A DNA stretch of 64,000 nt, taken from assembly GCA_032768795.1 (NCBI GenBank), contig CP136498.1, positions 1-64,000 of the forward strand, in the 5' to 3' direction. This document shows, piece by piece, positions 43,376 through 54,417 of the stretch. The DNA comes from Tremella fuciformis (lineage: Eukaryota; Basidiomycota; Tremellomycetes; Tremellales; Tremellaceae). The notes under the pieces were generated by a model, which ran no database searches, was not told the DNA's origin, and was given only the letters and a program-made list of their open reading frames with translations. A program made the position numbers and the translations under genes. Position 1 is the first letter of the stretch. Every line of letters starts with the position of its first letter.

Positions 43376-44572
43376 ATTTCATCACGACGAGTGTTCTCCT
43401 CGTCAGCTCTCGGGATATGGAGAGGCTCATGCGTACTGCTGATCAAGCCGTAGACAGCCTTCCGTGGACGGCACGGTCGGGGACATCGAGAGGAGGCCGA
43501 GCTTCCCGACGGAGCTTCGGAACAGGAGAAAGATGATGAGGCCGGAATGGTGGAGCTACAGACGACCAAGGCAGCGAGATCCTCTGAACTTCAGGGAGCC
43601 GTGGGTGAAGGGTCCGCAAAACACAGGTCAAAAATAGGTGTCAAAGACGACTGTGCCACGGAGATGACTCGTATAGGGCAGACATGACGATCGATCTCAC
43701 CTGCAGTGCACGGTGAGAGTTCCGTCAAGAGGCTCCGATAAGGCTCCTCAGCACTGACGGGAATACCGCTGAATGAGTTGTCGTCAAAAGAAAGTGATCC
43801 AGCGGTGGATAGCACCAGTTTGCTGCCAATGGCTTTGCGGTGTAGCTTAAGAACGAGGCGAAGAGCAAGCGGTACCCTTCTCAGTCAAGACCAAGCGTCA
43901 CAACAAAGCAGTCTCCGGTCTTGTCAGACTGGTGCGGAAGGGACAGCTTATTCGGCCTGCCCTGCGAAGCGTGGCGCTGAATGTCTGAAAGATGTGACAC
44001 CCCTTTGCTCTGATCTGTGGCTGCGGTCTCCGCAAACCCTAGGGTGCCTTGGGAGCTCTCCCCAGGGTCCTGACCACCTGATGAGGTATAGTATCGAATT
44101 TTGGGAGACTCCAGGGCGACAAGCAAGGCACGAGCGGAATTTGTACAAACCTGACGTCTAAGACTGATGGCTCCCATCCATGCACTGCTTGGTTCGCTCA
44201 TACGGCCGTCCTCGCTTGCACAGTGCCGCGATGCGCCACGTCGCGCGCAACCTTCGGTCCCATCATACAGACAGAGACAGAATGTGAGACTCAGCTCCCC
44301 GATGCGAGCGGTCTGACGTGCTGTTTCTGCTCCGACCCCAAGTGGGAGCGACTCCCGATGTGGCCATCCCCACTTGTGACTCTTAGTGCTGCTCTACATG
44401 CACTGCGACAGATCGCCCGTCAAGCGAGTACTCACCGGTCTTGCTCGTCCGTCTGTGGCATGCCATATGGGTCATCCGTCATCCGCCTAAACTGCTCCTA
44501 TGGCAAATCTGTCGCCCGAGGAATCGACCCCCCTGCACCCGACATAGACAAGAGTTGATCAGAGTGATGGGC

Positions 44573-44700
44573 CCCGACTCTGGCCAGCGGGATCAAAAAT
44601 GGCCACTCACTCGATCAGACTCACATGGTATGAAACTTACAATTTGATTCCGAGTGGCCATTTTTGACACCGTTGGCCACTCGGAATCAAATTGAAAGTC
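44573..44700. repeat. Dispersed palindromic unit with covarying arms
   Basis: A partial unit at 44,578-44,613 is followed by a perfect 20-bp inverted repeat: AATTTGATTCCGAGTGGCCA at 44,641-44,660 and its complement at 44,674-44,693. Relative to the array consensus (GATCCC), both arms carry the same change (GATTCC / GGAATC), so pairing is kept. Confidence 0.85.
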
Positions 44701-45424
44701 TCTTTAGGGCGCCCAACCATCATTACTCGCCGTCAACATTCCTTCAAAGCACGACTGTCAGCTACATTGTCACGTCCTAGAAAGGCCCTACCCATAGACG
44801 AAGAGCACAAGGCCTCGGACGTCCACTGGTGGCGGTGACAACTTCGACGCCGGTTCCGCTAGCCTTACAACTCCACTGCTGACCTCCACCCTCAACCCGG
44901 GTCGTCCCCTTTTACGTAGCTCGACTTCTTGGTGCCGCCAGTTTGTGATGGTGGTCGTCTCCGACAGTTTGGTGTCGGCCGAGCCCTCCGCAATGGCCTC
45001 CATCCCCACGATGTCCAGAATTTCTCACCCGACCGGGCGGCCCCCGGCACGATCACATGGCCCCATTGTCCTCGGCGATCCCGCGATCCATTCCGACGTC
45101 ATAAATGAGATAGGCAGTCGTACCATGGTGCGCGGAGAGAATGCTGTTGACGGTAAGCTGGTGCTCAATGTAGGCCCGGAGGTAGACTCAGAAGCGTCAG
45201 GGGAGGTCCCTGAAGGTCTGAAGAGCCGCGGTCTGTGTAGCGAGTGAAGAATGAGTGGAGTCCACGACTCACAAGACCCTTTTTCTTGGGATCCATGCCC
45301 AGCCACAGGCTATACTGTAGACCGGTCCCGCCTCCTCCACCGACAATCCCGCCTTGGCCGTCGCTGTGCTCACCGCCACCGCCTGCTCCTCCATCGCCCC
45401 CCCTAGGCGTGGGCCAGGGCCATC

Positions 45425-46219
45425 CTACCCGCCATGCCCTCCCTCTGGCCCGCCGCGGCCGTGTCCCAGGGGGCCACCCAGATCCCGCTCATCATCTTTG
45501 TTTATGCGTGGGCCGCCACTCGGTTCAATATCGGGAAGCTGGTCGAGGATTTTGGTACGCGGATAAATCACGATGCGAATCGCCTTCCAGCCTGTGCTCT
45601 TCTCAACGGTCACGGATGCTGAACGCTCGCGAATACAACGGATGGTCGTGTCCCATGCTTTGACGGGCCCAAACTTTGGGCAAGAGTCGGATGCGAGAGA
45701 ACTTCGAAGCAGGCGTACATGTAGATGTCCCAGAGTCTCTGACTGTCTGCAGCGGACGTGTGACCGCATTCGTCAAACATATGATTGACGCACATGTCGA
45801 TGGCCATGGCCCACTTGACGTTCTGGAGAAGGGTTGCCAGCTCAACATGCAATTGGAGGTGCGCAGCCGCGTTGACGGAAGGCGCACCTAGCACATCGAC
45901 CAGTCGACGCGGCGTGATTCCGTCCGACTCGATCAACAACGTGTCATCGTCGATCATACACCTCCCAGTGGACCGCTCTCAGAAGCTGCCGTAATGGGTG
46001 CTAAATGTGGCGTGACTGAGGAGGTACCCGAAGGACTGCGTTTCTCTTGCGCTTTCCAACAAGAGTTATGACGGCGGGAATGGCGCAGTGAAGCACGTTC
46101 TGGGTTGCCGGCGACGTATTCCGTCCGTAGCAAACGATATCGGGTTTGAGCACGATGTCGTACGTATCGGAAGCATGACCGCTTGGTGTTGTCACTGGTA
46201 CCGAAACAGTCTCGGTCAA
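45425..46219 (-). pseudogene. Decayed paralogue of the 12.2 kb KPD-motif protein
   Basis: On the minus strand, VLKPDIVCYGRN matches LLKPDIIVFGHN of the 12,157 gene, FGYLLSHATFSTHYGSF matches IGYILTGYQTFGSSYGLF, DDDTLLIES matches SDDLLVIES, and CPKFGPVKAWDTTIRCI matches CPKFQPTRVWFRML. The matching pieces lie in different frames: one shift comes before FGYLL and another before CPKF. The Trp that follows YG(L/S)F in the intact protein is a TGA stop here. These breaks cannot be explained by introns, so it is a pseudogene. The conserved positions help define the family: KPDI, (L/F)GY, DD-LL-IES and CPKF. Confidence 0.72.
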
Positions 46220-46807
46220 CTCGATAGGATGCGAGTGTCCTTAGCCATTGCTGTGGGCATTGTCATCATCTACTCTAACCCGCTTGCGCCTCCAGATCAT
46301 TTCGCCGCGCTGAAAGCGCAATTCCCGGATGTGTCGCTGTATGGGGGCTGACTTCCACTTGTGAGCGTCGTTACCGCGCGCACACCAGGTGGCGATGTCG
46401 TCCCCTAGCGTCTAGTCCATCAGATGCTACCCTTCTTTGTGCTCATAGGAACCCATGCCGTGCATCGACACCCAATTGTTGAGCCTGGCGCTGACCTCAG
46501 GCTCACAGCGGACCGTGAACAGACGCCTTTGCCAGACCTCCAGCGTCCCCAGCAGCCGCGAGCGGGGCGCTCGCAGAACTGTGGGCCGAGTAGTTGGCTT
46601 CGGGGTGGTCTTATGGAGGAGGATATCCTTGCTGTGCGCTGGGAGTGATGATCGGGGTGTCTGTGGCCGTTGACATCAATATCGATGCGTTGGACCTGCG
46701 GGATGCGTCGATGCTTCTTTTGCTGCTAGGCGGTGCGCAAGGGGTTGGGGGTTTGACAATTGGTGACGAAAGGAGAGGGAAGACAAAGAATGACGTAACT
46801 GCCGGGC

Positions 46808-47573
46808 AGTCGTGATCAAATCGAAGAAACCTGTGCCGTCGCGAGTGAGACTTTTCATTTTGATCCCGAGTGCCCATTTTCTGATCCCGCTGGCCACTCG
46901 GAATCAAATTGAAGAAGAGTGAGACTTTTTAATTTGATCCCGAGTGGCCATTTTCTGATCCCGCTGGCCACTCGGAATCAAATCGAACAAACTGTGCCGT
47001 CGCGAGTGAGACTTTTCAATTTGAGCCCGAGTGGCCATTTTCTGATCCCGCGTGGCCACTCGGGATCAAATCAAAGAACCTGTGCCGAGTGAGACTTTTC
47101 AATTTGATCCCGAGTGGCCATTTTCTGATCCCGCTGGCCACTCGGGATCAAATCAATGCCCGTCGCGAGTGAGACTTTTCAATTTGATCCCGAGTGGCCA
47201 TTGTCTGATCCCGCTGGCCACTCGGGATCAAATCAATGCCCGTCGCGAGTGAGACTTTTCAATTTGATCCCGAGTGGCCATTGTCTGATCCCGCTGGCCA
47301 CTCGGGATCAAATCGAAGAACCTGCGCCGAGTGAGACTTTTTAATTTGATACCGAGTGGCCATTTTCTGATCCCGCTGGCCACTCGGGCCCAAATCGAAG
47401 AACCTGCGCCGAGTGAGACTTTTCAATTTGATCCCGAGTGGCCATTTTCTGATCCCGCTGGTCACTCGGGATCAAATCGAAGAACCTGTGCCGAGTGAGA
47501 CTTTTCAATTTGATCCCGAGTGGCCATTTTCTGATCCCGCTGGCCACTCGGGATCAAATTGAACGAACTTTCC
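46808..47573 (+). repeat. 82-bp palindromic satellite, nine units
   Basis: Nine tandem units, with GAGACTTTT at 46,847, 46,921, 47,008, 47,091, 47,171, 47,251, 47,333, 47,415 and 47,497 (steps 74-87, mostly 80-83). Each holds an inverted repeat: TTTGATCCCGAGTGGCCA, a 14-nt loop TTTTCTGATCCCGC, then TGGCCACTCGGGATCAAA. A linker TCGAAGAACCTGTGCCGAGT follows. Transcripts from either strand would form a chain of 18-bp hairpins. The array makes short in-frame repeats in several frames, which I take as incidental. Confidence 0.92.
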
Positions 47574-48235
47574 CATTCGGAATCCACCGACAGCTGAGAC
47601 GTGCGACTGAGACGCCGACATCGATGGTCCCTGATGTCATGAATGGACTTGGCGAGGAGTGAACGCATGCAGCGGGCTGACTCCGAGTTTTGTTGCAACT
47701 CTGCTTGTCGTGCACTTCACTCACTACGTGGAGTATGCTATGGTAGTCTGCAATGACCAGCGATGCGAGCTGACAAGCCATCATGAAACAATGTTGAGAC
47801 TCCCAGGTCAGCTGGGAATGGGGAAGCGTTCGCGCACCACGCATACCTTATGGCAGAATTGCTCAGTGCTCGTCGCGTTCGTCTCCATGTGTCGGGTTGG
47901 CAAACCGGCTCGGCGAACGCAGGACACCTTTGTTTTGCCGTCTTTATTCGAGGCAACCAGAATGTATGATGAATGGGCATGATCAGCTTGTTGGTGTTCT
48001 TTGCCGGTGCCACTTCTACCAACCGCGAGACCCGCAAACATCGAGGCGCTAAGGCTGGACGCTGTCGATCAGTGAGTGTGTGCGCGCGTTATATGTCCGC
48101 ATGCCTATTCACCCTGGGATGAAGACGCCGCCGTCTCCAGCTTTCAGTCTTCTTTACGAGGCCGCGACAATCAAATGTCTGCTGTAGCTCGATCATTCTT
48201 TGCAGTGGAGAGAAAGACTTGAAGTATTGCCAGAG
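47574..48235. other. Intergenic, no gene resolved
   Basis: Short frames only. No repeat or RNA gene seen. Confidence 0.35.
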
Positions 48236-49204
48236 TCAGTGTAGATTCAGGTCAAGGTGGAGATCAAGGTCGCACTGTTGGAAGAGACGAGTTGTTTTCT
48301 GCAGAAAGAGATGGAGGGGAAGGGCAAGAAACACAAAACAGGCATCAAGGTCGCACGGCACGGTACACACGTTCCGACACAGGGTCAAATCGTTGCTTGT
48401 ATCCCATCCGGCTCGAAAAGTCGGAATTTTTGTCTTCTCCGTCTCCTTGGGAAGAAGGTGAAATGTACAAAGTATCCTCTGAGGCTTGCGGTGACATCCG
48501 CAGTTGGTGGAATTTTGCGGGTGCCCCGTCCAATCGACAGGTGCAAGTACCGCCCGTTTGGATAGGTGCTGTTGCTCCAGTCCCTTAGCCCCTTGACTTC
48601 TATATGACCGGGGGTTGAGGTCATGTGGAACGTTTTGTATTTGTTCAAGAACTGGCCGCGTCGATATTTGGGTGCTGCAATCATCAGCTTCCGGACAGCC
48701 ATGCTTTCTCCCAGATCTCCTCGACAAAGACCATGATGGATGAACAACTTGCCAGCATGCCAATGTGAAGCAAGAAATGCCGCAGGCTCTTCTTCTCCCA
48801 TTGGAAGCAAACAAGGCAAGCCGACATCCTCTCAAAGTCGGACAAATCCCCTGCCCGGACAAACTTCCCAATTCTGCTCCCGAGTCCAGCTCCAGGGCTC
48901 GCATCGGCATAGATCTTTTGAATCCAACAATCAAACCGCTTATGTTCTCCAAGACCATGTTCAATTCCTTATCCACCAGAGTGATTTGAGATTCCAGGTC
49001 TGTCCAGCTAACGCCCATTTGCCGGATGATGTTGTCCTTGAGACATTGCTGTATCCATAGACAGGCGATGACAAGCTCTTGAATTGCGTCTCGTTTGTCC
49101 ATGGCCCGTTCACAAGCCACCACTTTCCGGCTTTCCACACCCCCATGTCGACATTGCCAAAATGCTTTCACGACGCATCCGATTCTCCGCCGCCCACCGT
49201 GCAA
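48236..49204 (-). pseudogene. Three-frame coding-like region, probable decayed gene
   Basis: Protein-like minus-strand sequence moves through three frames: first ELVIACLWIQQCLKDNIIRQ...ALELDSGAELGSLSG (about 49,100-48,860), then FERMSACLVCFQWEKK...VFVEEIWEKAW (about 48,850-48,690), then IEVKGLRDWSNSTYPNGRYL...GYFVHFTFF (about 48,620-48,440). I find no GT-AG introns that connect them in phase, so frameshifts are the likely cause. No family recognised. Confidence 0.35.
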
Positions 49205-49843
49205 ACCTGTACGCTATGTCGCTGCCCACCGCGACTATCACGGTTCGGATCCTACTGCTTCCCTGTCGCCCTCGTCCACGAGGATGGCATGTGGTGAACG
49301 CGGACTAGCACATCTTACCTGTGGGAAAGGGGTCTCGAAGCGATGTGCCCAAAAGGGCCATTGTCTAACACGAGGCGAGCGGCCGGTAACCGGGAAAAGG
49401 GAAAGAAGCAGCGTGCCATGCGGTTCTTGGCCGCTACGATTCCCCACATTGGTAGATAGCATGCACCTCGATACTTCTTCACTCGGCTTACAGGCCCGGT
49501 CTGTATGTACAGTGAACCCAAATCCAAGGTTCACAGCGCCAACGACCGCCTTGCTCCCCGGTTGGCCTCTTGTGTTTTACGCTGCAGCCAAACGGCCAGC
49601 TCGTTTTGCTGTATCTCGCTCACTTTGAATCCTCTTGCTACATAGTCGCATCCGCAAGGTTCGTTTGACTGTTGTACCTGTATCACGCGAGATCGGTGGA
49701 CCAGAGGAGATTCAGGATCGTGTTGAGGATGCTGACTTGATAGGCATGTGGGACATAACCCGATTTTACTCCCCGCCAGTACTCTCAGACGCCGACTCGT
49801 TACTCGTAATCTTCCTTTTACCTCTTTGTTTGTTCATCGCGCC
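49205..49843. other. Upstream region of the plus-strand kinase gene
   Basis: No supported gene. The last part is pyrimidine-rich (CTTCCTTTTACCTCTTTG) just before the ATG at 49,844, as in many fungal promoters. Confidence 0.35.
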
Positions 49844-51136
49844 ATGTCCACGTCTCTGACTCCCGATCCGGCACTGCGTTCCCCATCCCCACCGCCGTCG
49901 CTGTTGTCAGTGCCACCGTCACCGTCACTATGTCCACCTCCGTTCCCCGACCCGACTAGCACTCCAGATCCAGGTGGCTCTCGTCCTTCTGGTCATTCTC
50001 AGGGACTCGTCGTGGACATAGCTCCCGAATGGATCGTCAGCTCGATATGTCGTGGCCAGCTCGTCCGACGGATCACACTTTCCGCTTATGGAGCTCCTCT
50101 GACTGTCAAATTAGGACCCAGGGTGCGAGAATCTGAGTTCAAAGCGCTCCAGCTTGTTCATACGACCCGCACCCTGTCGTGTCCCGAGCCGCTCGGCTTC
50201 TTCAGCGTGGCGCTCGCCCACCCGTATCTGACCCAAAACGTCAACCGGGCCAAACTCAAACTCTTCGGCTCTCCGGTCAATGTCATCGTCATGTCCACGA
50301 TCAAAGGGACCGCACTGGGCAGTTTGTCCAACTCTCAGATCACCCCTGCACAGCGTCGGTCGGTGTTGATTCAAGTCCGACACGAGATCGACAGGCTCAA
50401 CTATGCGCTCGCTCTCTCGCGCATTGGTCCACCTCGGCCGGGCTCGATCTCGAACATAGACGCCACTTGTTGTCTTTGCCTTCCATACATGGTCGACGAT
50501 ATCACCTCCGCCGATTTGCCACAAGAGGATTGCTTTCCTTCCCCTTCTCCTCCTCATCATGCCCCTCATACTCCTACAGAGCGGCCGTACATGCACACTC
50601 CGCAGCCCACGCCACCTACACATTCAGATACCGATCGCTCGGTACAAAAAACACATGTTCAAGGCGACGATCCGAAAACGGACAACCGTCGCCCCTGGCC
50701 GCCTATCCCCATTCCGCTCCAGCATGTGTACAGTGTCATGTCTAAGCTGGGCCCCGCGCCTGTTGATCGTCAAAGCGTCGACCACAGCGCCACAAGAGAC
50801 CGGATACTTGGTGATATCCTTGGCTACCGCTGCAGATCGGACGATAACTGTAACGGCTCCACGCACAACGTCAACGTCAACATCGATCAGCTCGCAAAAC
50901 AACAGCCAGTCCGATTTTGCCACATGGATCTCCATGCGGGCAATATCATGGTCCAGCCTGTCGTCCACGCCGATTTTGAACATTTTGGTCTCGAGAATTT
51001 GTCGCCTAATTCTTCCGCTTCTTCTGCTCGGCGTCGACCGTTTTGCGGACCGCCGGCGTATCGTTTGACCGGACTGGTCGATTTTGGCGCGGCGAGATGG
51101 TACACGGAGAGGATGGAAGTCTGGTCCGCCATGTAA
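49844..51136 (+). CDS. 430-aa APH-type kinase, second subfamily
   Basis: The ATG at 49,844 (GCGCCATGTCC) is the first in frame. Residues 1-55 are Pro/Ser-rich. YGAPLTVKLG supplies a candidate ATP-binding Lys89, and ESEFKALQLVH could hold the paired Glu. VIVMSTIKGTALGSL is the hinge-like segment typical of APH kinases. The catalytic loop is CHMDLHAGNIMV, with His360, Asp362 and Asn367, and the metal-binding Asp413 is in LVDFGAARW. About 45 residues separate the loop from Asp413, and a Pro/His-rich insert occupies about 230-290. Both are longer than usual, and either could be an unspliced intron, although the frame stays open. The protein ends soon after WYTERMEVW, as APH proteins often do. All key residues are present. 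Substrate unknown. Confidence 0.72.
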   Translation: MSTSLTPDPALRSPSPPPSLLSVPPSPSLCPPPFPDPTSTPDPGGSRPSGHSQGLVVDIAPEWIVSSICRGQLVRRITLSAYGAPLTVKLGPRVRESEFKALQLVHTTRTLSCPEPLGFFSVALAHPYLTQNVNRAKLKLFGSPVNVIVMSTIKGTALGSLSNSQITPAQRRSVLIQVRHEIDRLNYALALSRIGPPRPGSISNIDATCCLCLPYMVDDITSADLPQEDCFPSPSPPHHAPHTPTERPYMHTPQPTPPTHSDTDRSVQKTHVQGDDPKTDNRRPWPPIPIPLQHVYSVMSKLGPAPVDRQSVDHSATRDRILGDILGYRCRSDDNCNGSTHNVNVNIDQLAKQQPVRFCHMDLHAGNIMVQPVVHADFEHFGLENLSPNSSASSARRRPFCGPPAYRLTGLVDFGAARWYTERMEVWSAM

Positions 51137-51662
51137 CACGGCTGGGAAGCGGCGTCGGTGACTGTTCCCCGCCCCACCACGGAATGTGAAAGCTACGTGC
51201 TCTCTGTTCAGAGTGCCTGGACGTGTCCGCCGAGCCAAGTGATCGTGGACGACGAACTTGTGCGTGGCGCAGTCGAGGCCCGGCAGCTTCTCACCCCATA
51301 TGTGTTCTCGGTCCGCCAACGAGATCGGGCCCTTAAAGAATCGGGCAGAGGGCATTGATGGCAGGGGATTGAAATGCAGGGACAGCGGCAGGAGCAGGTC
51401 GGTCGGCGGCGTAGCAGGATATCACGCCGCTCATTGGCGCATCACCTAGAGGGGAATTTGGGCAGGTTGTACATGTAGAACGTACAGTACATGTAAATCG
51501 TCACATCTGCCTATTGCCGTCTCCGCCGTCTCACGCCTGATAAGTACTGACAGACACGTTGCTGACGCTCTGTTGGACTCTCTCAATCGTCTCATACCCC
51601 TGGACAAAGCATTGAACCACTCTGAGACTTGCTAGGCTTGACCGACCGGAACCCCTTCAAAA

Positions 51663-52079
51663 TGGACTTGTCTACAACGGCTGAGGGGCTGCCACCTCTC
51701 TCGCCAGCCCAAACTCCTCTCGCCAGCCCAAATTGCGTTGCGGAACGCTGCAGCGAGGTCTGGGCTTGCCAGGCTTGAAGATAACACCGTCACAGACTAT
51801 CAGTGCTTGGTTCATGAGCCTCCAGAGGCTCTCGCAACGACGCGGTATTTTGGGTCCCTTCGGCAAGTCAAGATCTACCTCGATGAGTTTGCCCCTTCTA
51901 AAGGCTTTGCCATCGTCACAGGGCGCTCATGGCCCGCTCAAGGGATCTACCAATACGTGTGTAAGCGCTCCGGCGCCTACAATCCGGCTGGCAAGAACAG
52001 CAAAGCCGTCATTGTCCGATCGCAGCATCCGTCCATCCGAGTGCGAGCACCGTCCTCGATAGACTGTGAGACAGGATAG
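51663..52079 (+). pseudogene. FAR1-like DNA-binding segment of a MULE transposon
   Basis: FGSLRQVKIYLDEFAPSKGF, followed by AIVTGRSWPAQGIYQYVCKR and SGAYN, has the pattern of the FAR1/WRKY-GCM1 zinc-finger domain that binds the ends of Mutator-like elements. It reads in the frame open from 51,738. The only nearby ATG (51,663) is in a different frame, so the N terminus is shifted or spliced. A donor-like GTGAGA follows at about 52,068. A 16-bp direct repeat (CTCTCGCCAGCCCAAA) lies near 51,700-51,732. Confidence 0.6.
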
Positions 52080-52443
52080 GATGGGGAGTGAGTGCATGAG
52101 GGCCTGCCGGGCAGGCTCAGGGAACATCTGTATACAGGATATATGGCCGCGGGTGCGGGAAGAGGAGGAGAAGAAGGCTACAACAGGCAAGTACAACGGA
52201 CGCCTAAAACCTCTCGTGGCAAAAACGTGAAAATCCACCGAGTAGGAAAGCCTTCCGAATATATACGAATAAAGGGTGTGGTGGGTGGGAGATCTTCAGA
52301 CGTAGAGGATCTCGACGGCGCGGACGGAGAAAGGTGATGATGCGGATGAGGGAGCACAGATCACCTTTCGTCCGTTTGCAAGGTGTCCGTCATCACGTGA
52401 CACCAACAGTTCGTCTGTCGCATAATGCGGGTGTCCGTGGGGC

Positions 52444-53418
52444 GTGGAAGTTTGCAGACTTGACCTTGAGAGCGGCGCAGCGCTGTACGTCATCAATGAC
52501 ATCGTGAACACGCATGACCATCGTGCGTCCGTCGAGTCAGCCTTCCCGGAGTATCGAAAACTCGACTTTTTAGGCCAATGTCGCCTGCAGGACTGCTTCA
52601 AGGTTGACATGTTGACACAGGACATTTGGTACCTCTTTTGTGTGGCCTATTCGACCATCAGACTGACCGCGACGGACATCTACAATGCCCGAGCGGCCTG
52701 GAACAAGCGACAACGCCTGGGCCACACCGAGTCAGAGGCGTCGCTCGCACAACTTGCTGATGATCCCGAAATTGTGTATGAAGCCTGGCTAGATGCACGA
52801 GGCCGGCTGCTAGGTGTCTTGATCTCAAACAAGACCGCGGTGGCCCTGACCAGGCGGTTCCCGACAGTCTTGACGATGGACTGTACCTATAAGACAAACC
52901 GCTATCGCCTGCCGCTGCTTCACATCGTCGGAATGACATCAACGAACCAGACGTTCACCTTCTGCACAATCGTCCTCATGGCCGAGACTCGACAATTGTG
53001 TGAGGGCGCGCTGCACGCCTTCCTGCGTGTCATGGGGCGCCTAGAGACCCAAGTCATCATCACGGATCGCGTCATGACGCTCGTAGCGGCCGTCGCCGCC
53101 GTCTTCCCAGAGGTAAAGCAGATGCTCTGTCTCTGGCATTTATGGAAGAACATTGTCACGAATGGGCGTTTGGGGTTCACGAAGAAACAGTTTGACACCT
53201 TCCTGAACGACTGGAAAAGGCTCATCCTCGATGATCGTGTCTGTGATCGTCTCCTAATGTCAGGCGGGAAGGCGGGCAGTCGGCCTCGTGCGACTGTGCA
53301 CGTTGCTCGCTCTGATGTTTGCTTGAGCGAGCAGTCCTCGAGGCACATGTCTATCGAGCACAGTGAGCTAGACTTGTCATTCATGAGTGCTCCAGCGAGT
53401 CAAGCGACAAGACCGTGA
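52444..53418 (+). pseudogene. MULE-type transposase core, C-terminally truncated
   Basis: The frame has no ATG at its start, so it is an internal exon or a fragment. LTATDIYNARAAW is the helix preceding the catalytic core. TMDCTYKTNRYRLPLLHIVG gives the first catalytic Asp (residue 146 of the frame), IITDRV gives the second (Asp208), and CLWHLWKNI is the Cys-x2-His (229/232) of MULE transposases. After FDTFLNDWKRLI the sequence no longer resembles the family, and the third catalytic Glu with the C-terminal SWIM zinc finger is not seen. With the FAR1-like segment upstream this is a dead Mutator-like element. I could not find terminal inverted repeats by eye. Confidence 0.75.
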
Positions 53419-53548
53419 CCTCGACAGGGACCACTAGCCGAGGAATGACGGGACAAGGTGGAGGCGGATAACCGAGCGAACGGCACGGCTGGCATGTGCG
53501 CCCCTGGACTGGAAATGAAGCGATGGCCATGAGCGAGGGGCGAGGGTG

Positions 53549-53590
53549 GTGTGAGGTGTGAGGTGTGAGGTGTGTGGTGTGAGGTGTGTA
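53549..53590. repeat. GTGAGGT minisatellite
   Basis: Five imperfect copies of GTGAGGT / GTGTGGT in 42 bp. Confidence 0.85.
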
Positions 53591-54203
53591 GGACGTGATA
53601 AGGAGAGGGTAGGCAGGAGAGCCAGGGGGATCGCATCGTCATCGTCGACTGAGCTTGGATCCCGAGTGTCGCCGAAGAGTTGTTGTTGTTGATCATGCGG
53701 TCGTGGTAGAGGCAGTTCTCAGGACAAGGAGCGCGATGCTTTTCTCCCTTTCTGTAGACAGCCAGAGCGCTGATCCACATATGCCTGTACACGACTGCTC
53801 GCTCACAACTGTCCTGTTCTTCTCCCCGTCCTGCTTAAAGAAGCGATTCTGACTCTATGAGGCGTCCCCGAGGTCACAATGTCTTGCAGTTGTTAGCGGC
53901 AGTCGTCGCCGGCCGCAGTCGTTGTGTCAGGGTCATTATGGGTAGCTCAAGACTCTACCTGATCTATCTGCGAAAATCCCAGGGAATGTCAATGTCAATG
54001 TCGGTAGAGATTGGAAGACAAACTTAAATAGAGCTCTCCGGTGAAGACCTGTTGCCTGTTCATCAACCCGCCAAGAGCGATGATATGTAGGGCAGCAGGC
54101 GGGCCATACGCTTCAAGGTAATCCAGAGAATGCGATTCAGGCGGGAGCCCGGCGCATCGTCGTGAGCTAGTGGCGACGCTGGGCGCTGGTGGTCTGGAAT
54201 TCC

Positions 54204-54417
54204 TGTCAAGACCAGGCGTAGGATAGCCTGCGTCGAGCGGGGAAGTCGGAGCTGCCTCACAGGAAGTATGCAACCGAGTAAGACTACTAGAAGTCGACTG
54301 GGAGTACAAGAGATACATTTGACTAGAGATCCCCTCTACTCGAATGTCTACTATATGTATTCGAAAACCGTCCTGCTATATTATGCGATCCGGGTTCCGC
54401 ATTCAGAAGTTCGGCTA
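54204..54417 (-). repeat. LTR-like dispersed repeat, copy B
   Basis: Longer relative of 14,814-14,979, with about 50 extra bases on the side away from the TGACA end. In minus-strand orientation it ends CTACGCCTGGTCTTGACA. No Gag or Pol sequence adjoins. Confidence 0.45.

Larger units (their letters stand above)
41022..45424. other. Long stretch without a resolved gene
   Basis: Many short frames on both strands, none with a recognisable domain. Two dispersed copies of the palindromic repeat that forms the 46.8-47.6 kb satellite lie at 43,252-43,375 and 44,573-44,700. Confidence 0.35.

Noticed and set aside
46808..47573. The satellite as a CRISPR array
   Set aside because: The repeats are contiguous palindromes with near-identical linkers, not unique spacers, and the genome is eukaryotic.
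50624..51355. A 243-aa minus-strand frame opposite the kinase gene
   Set aside because: It lies antisense to the conserved kinase motifs and lacks any motif of its own.
51137..51358. A further exon of the 49.8 kb kinase using GTAACA as donor
   Set aside because: The best acceptor (GTTCAG) leads to a stop within about 12 codons and adds no kinase motif.
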